A stretch of DNA of 64,000 nt. It comes from Chamaesiphon sp041738715. Lineage in GTDB: Bacteria > Cyanobacteriota > Cyanobacteriia > Cyanobacteriales > Chamaesiphonaceae. Of this stretch, positions 62,842-64,000 are shown piece by piece (the first letter of the stretch is position 1; every line of letters begins with the position of its first letter). The stretch spans positions 90,811 to 154,810 of the forward strand of contig JBGSPI010000087.1 of NCBI GenBank assembly GCA_041738715.1. Reading direction: 5' to 3'. The translations under genes were made by a program, and so were the position numbers. The notes beneath the pieces were generated by a model, which saw only the letters and a program-made list of their open reading frames with translations, was not told where the DNA came from and made no database searches.

Positions 62842-63291
62842 TCAAGCCCAATGATTAATGATAAATTGATTGGCTTCACCAATCTGCACATAAAATAATC
62901 GATCGAAGCCTTCGGCATAATCTGGCTGTTCTAATTTTTTGACAGTCGCATAGAAACCAACATCAGGAACCAAGGCTTTTCCCTCCCGTTGGCGATTGCG
63001 CTGCATACATTGATCAATTACCGAACAGAAGTAATAGCCGATAATTGTCGCCTGGTATTTTCTACCCTGCTGAATAATTGCGGCTCGATCGATCGAACTA
63101 GGATTGGTATTATCGACAACTAGAGATTTACCCGCTTGCAGAGCAGCTTCAATTAATTGCGCCTGACGTAATTCTTTTCCCTTACGCGGCATCAAATCTT
63201 TACTAATATGTTCGTGAATTGCTGCAAATTTCTGATGAAAGAAGGTACTTTTGCCGCTGGCTTGCAAGCCAATAAAAATAATTAATTCCAT
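62842..63291 (-). CDS. P-loop kinase, polynucleotide kinase/Zeta-toxin-like
   Basis: The 149-residue protein has Walker A (GLQASGKST), a VVDNTNPSSIDRA block typical of polynucleotide-kinase 3'-phosphatase-like P-loop kinases, and an Arg-rich lid (CMQRNRQREGKA). It is cytosolic and probably transfers phosphate to a small molecule or nucleic acid. The substrate is unknown and no antitoxin gene is adjacent, so it is not called a toxin. It lies 148 bp upstream of amiE on the same strand. Confidence 0.85.
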   Translation of the reverse strand: MELIIFIGLQASGKSTFFHQKFAAIHEHISKDLMPRKGKELRQAQLIEAALQAGKSLVVDNTNPSSIDRAAIIQQGRKYQATIIGYYFCSVIDQCMQRNRQREGKALVPDVGFYATVKKLEQPDYAEGFDRLFYVQIGEANQFIINHWA

Positions 63292-63499
63292 TTAGATAGT
63301 ATTGAGTTTATTTCTAATCTTTTCCACCTCTTTCATTCATTGCCGATCGAGTGAAATAGATTTTTGACAACTTAGCGATCGACAAGCCAATCTTACGGAT
63401 AAAATCTATCATCCAAGAGGGGGATTGGCAGATAAATTAGTGTGAATATGCGATCGATTATCAATCGATTTTCTGACTTTAAATCTTCTTTTAATTTCG
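63292..63499. other. Spacer upstream of the P-loop kinase gene
   Basis: This AT-rich stretch (with the next 160 bp, 369 bp without an established gene) holds several CGATCGA words. I see no repeat array, RNA gene or confident promoter. Confidence 0.4.
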
Positions 63500-63625
63500 T
63501 CAACTTAAACTATCGCTCGTCCGTGGCCAATGTCTACACGCTCTAATCAACACAGTAGGTAAAAAACAACAGAAACCAAGAATTAATGAAATTCCACCTA
63601 ACAACTCTAAAATTGCTTTATCCAT
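63500..63625 (-). CDS. Possible 41-residue small membrane protein
   Basis: An ATG-started frame encodes one hydrophobic helix (LELLGGISLILGFCCFLPTV) followed by a basic tail (RACRHWPRTS). It lies 35 bp downstream of the next ORF on the same strand. Without homologues or a clear ribosome-binding site it remains a candidate only. Confidence 0.3.
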   Translation of the reverse strand: MDKAILELLGGISLILGFCCFLPTVLIRACRHWPRTSDSLS

Positions 63626-63660
63626 ATATAAATAATGGGTGCTGATTCCGTGTTTTATAT

Positions 63661-63873
63661 TTATCCAGAGTTCAACCAAAAATCACGATCCTTGAGAATT
63701 TCACCATTAATTTGTAAATTAAAATAATATTTTACTTTATCTTTAAATTTTGGAGCGTCGAATTCTAATAATAATGTATTTTCTTGTGGAGAACATTCAT
63801 ATGCTTGCGTAGATCTTGCAATAATTCGATCTCTGGCATTCAAATCTGCACTTGTTGATAACTGACTTTTCAC
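63661..63873 (-). CDS. Short ORF next to a transposase end, possibly a truncated gene
   Basis: I do not recognise this product of 70 residues (GTG start at 63873) or 84 residues (ATG at 63915, inside the transposase frame). It contains ARDRIIARSTQAYEC, LLLEFDAPKFKDKVKYYFNL and a C-terminal DRDFWLNSG, a beta-rich, charged pattern. Because the transposase reading frame ends two bases upstream of the GTG, this may be the 3' remnant of a gene cut by the insertion sequence. Confidence 0.4.
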   Translation of the reverse strand: MKSQLSTSADLNARDRIIARSTQAYECSPQENTLLLEFDAPKFKDKVKYYFNLQINGEILKDRDFWLNSG

Positions 63874-63874
63874 G

Positions 63875-64000
63875 TTAAGTGCCTCTAGCAAGCTGCCAGC
63901 CTTGGCAAAGATCATGTAATTTTAGCCAACCACGCCAGAGAACTTGGATGCCAATCGGAGTCTTACGTCGATGTTCGAGATAACCACCCAGATAAGCAAC
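63875..64000 (-). mobile_element. C-terminal end of an IS4-like transposase (runs off the window)
   Basis: Read on the minus strand from the window edge, the frame gives VAYLGGYLEHRRKTPIGIQV then LWRGWLKLHDLCQGWQLARG and a stop at 63875. GGYL...P-x-G-x-x-V-LWRG-x-x-x-L is the typical C-terminal tail of IS4-family (IS4/Tn5-like) transposases. Only the last 41 residues lie in the window, so integrity cannot be judged. The inverted repeat end was not identified. Confidence 0.78.

Noticed and set aside
62842..63291. Zeta-toxin of a toxin-antitoxin pair
   Set aside because: Only a generic P-loop kinase pattern is visible and no epsilon-like antitoxin gene is adjacent.

Overview
The window is a stretch of cyanobacterial chromosome. 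The evidence is: RNA polymerase beta-prime split into RpoC1 and RpoC2; many GCGATCGC (HIP1) octamers and even more CGATCGA-type words; a 6S RNA gene beside purK; a HetZ-family gene; several families I know mainly from cyanobacteria (DUF1825, DUF2499/Ycf49, DUF2996); and heptamer/octamer tandem repeats (STRR-type) between genes. The genus cannot be fixed from the sequence. No tRNA, rRNA or CRISPR array was seen.

Layout. 1-11.9 kb: a membrane-anchored serine protease, then on the minus strand an information-processing operon read rpsT-tatD-rpoB-rpoC1-rpoC2, ending in a hairpin terminator shared with the protease gene. 12-19.5 kb: an unrecognised cyanobacterial protein, a LolA-like exported protein, a HetZ-family regulator, glutathione peroxidase, DprA, TadA and a Uma2-family nuclease carrying an in-frame repeat. 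19.5-31.9 kb: transport, metabolic and signalling genes (peptide-type ABC permease, TerB, FAD oxidoreductase, GH13 amylase, ABC ATPase, NUDIX, CHASE2-Ser/Thr kinase, GST, FMN reductase). 32-45.7 kb: class A PBP, TyrS, an O-methyltransferase, a double-domain SagB-like nitroreductase, citramalate synthase and a transglutaminase membrane protein with a small companion ORF. 46-53.9 kb: TldD, NUDIX, a stand-alone TnpB element, HemL, a pentapeptide protein, PurK and the 6S RNA gene. 53.9-56.3 kb: a two-gene module of a ParA ATPase fused to an N-terminal PD-(D/E)XK nuclease-like domain plus a divergent ParB-like protein. 56.7-64 kb: SDR, lipid kinase, a CbiMNQO cobalt/nickel importer, aliphatic amidase, a small P-loop kinase, and at the right edge the C-terminal end of an IS4-like transposase.

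Two signals stand out. One is the ParA-nuclease fusion with its ParB-like partner, an unusual architecture whose role I cannot assign. The other is a family of composite repeats in at least ten spacers. Where heptamer (GAAAGTT) and octamer (AGTCCCCC) arrays occur together they always have the same relative order. Two well-separated copies share a perfect 30-bp module; repeats fill both spacers of the rpoB-rpoC1-rpoC2 operon, supply the stop codons of two genes, and a related palindrome is inserted in frame in a Uma2 gene. The 6S RNA gene is supported by a consensus-like promoter, a 17-bp closing stem, the side hairpin of the central bubble and a terminator.
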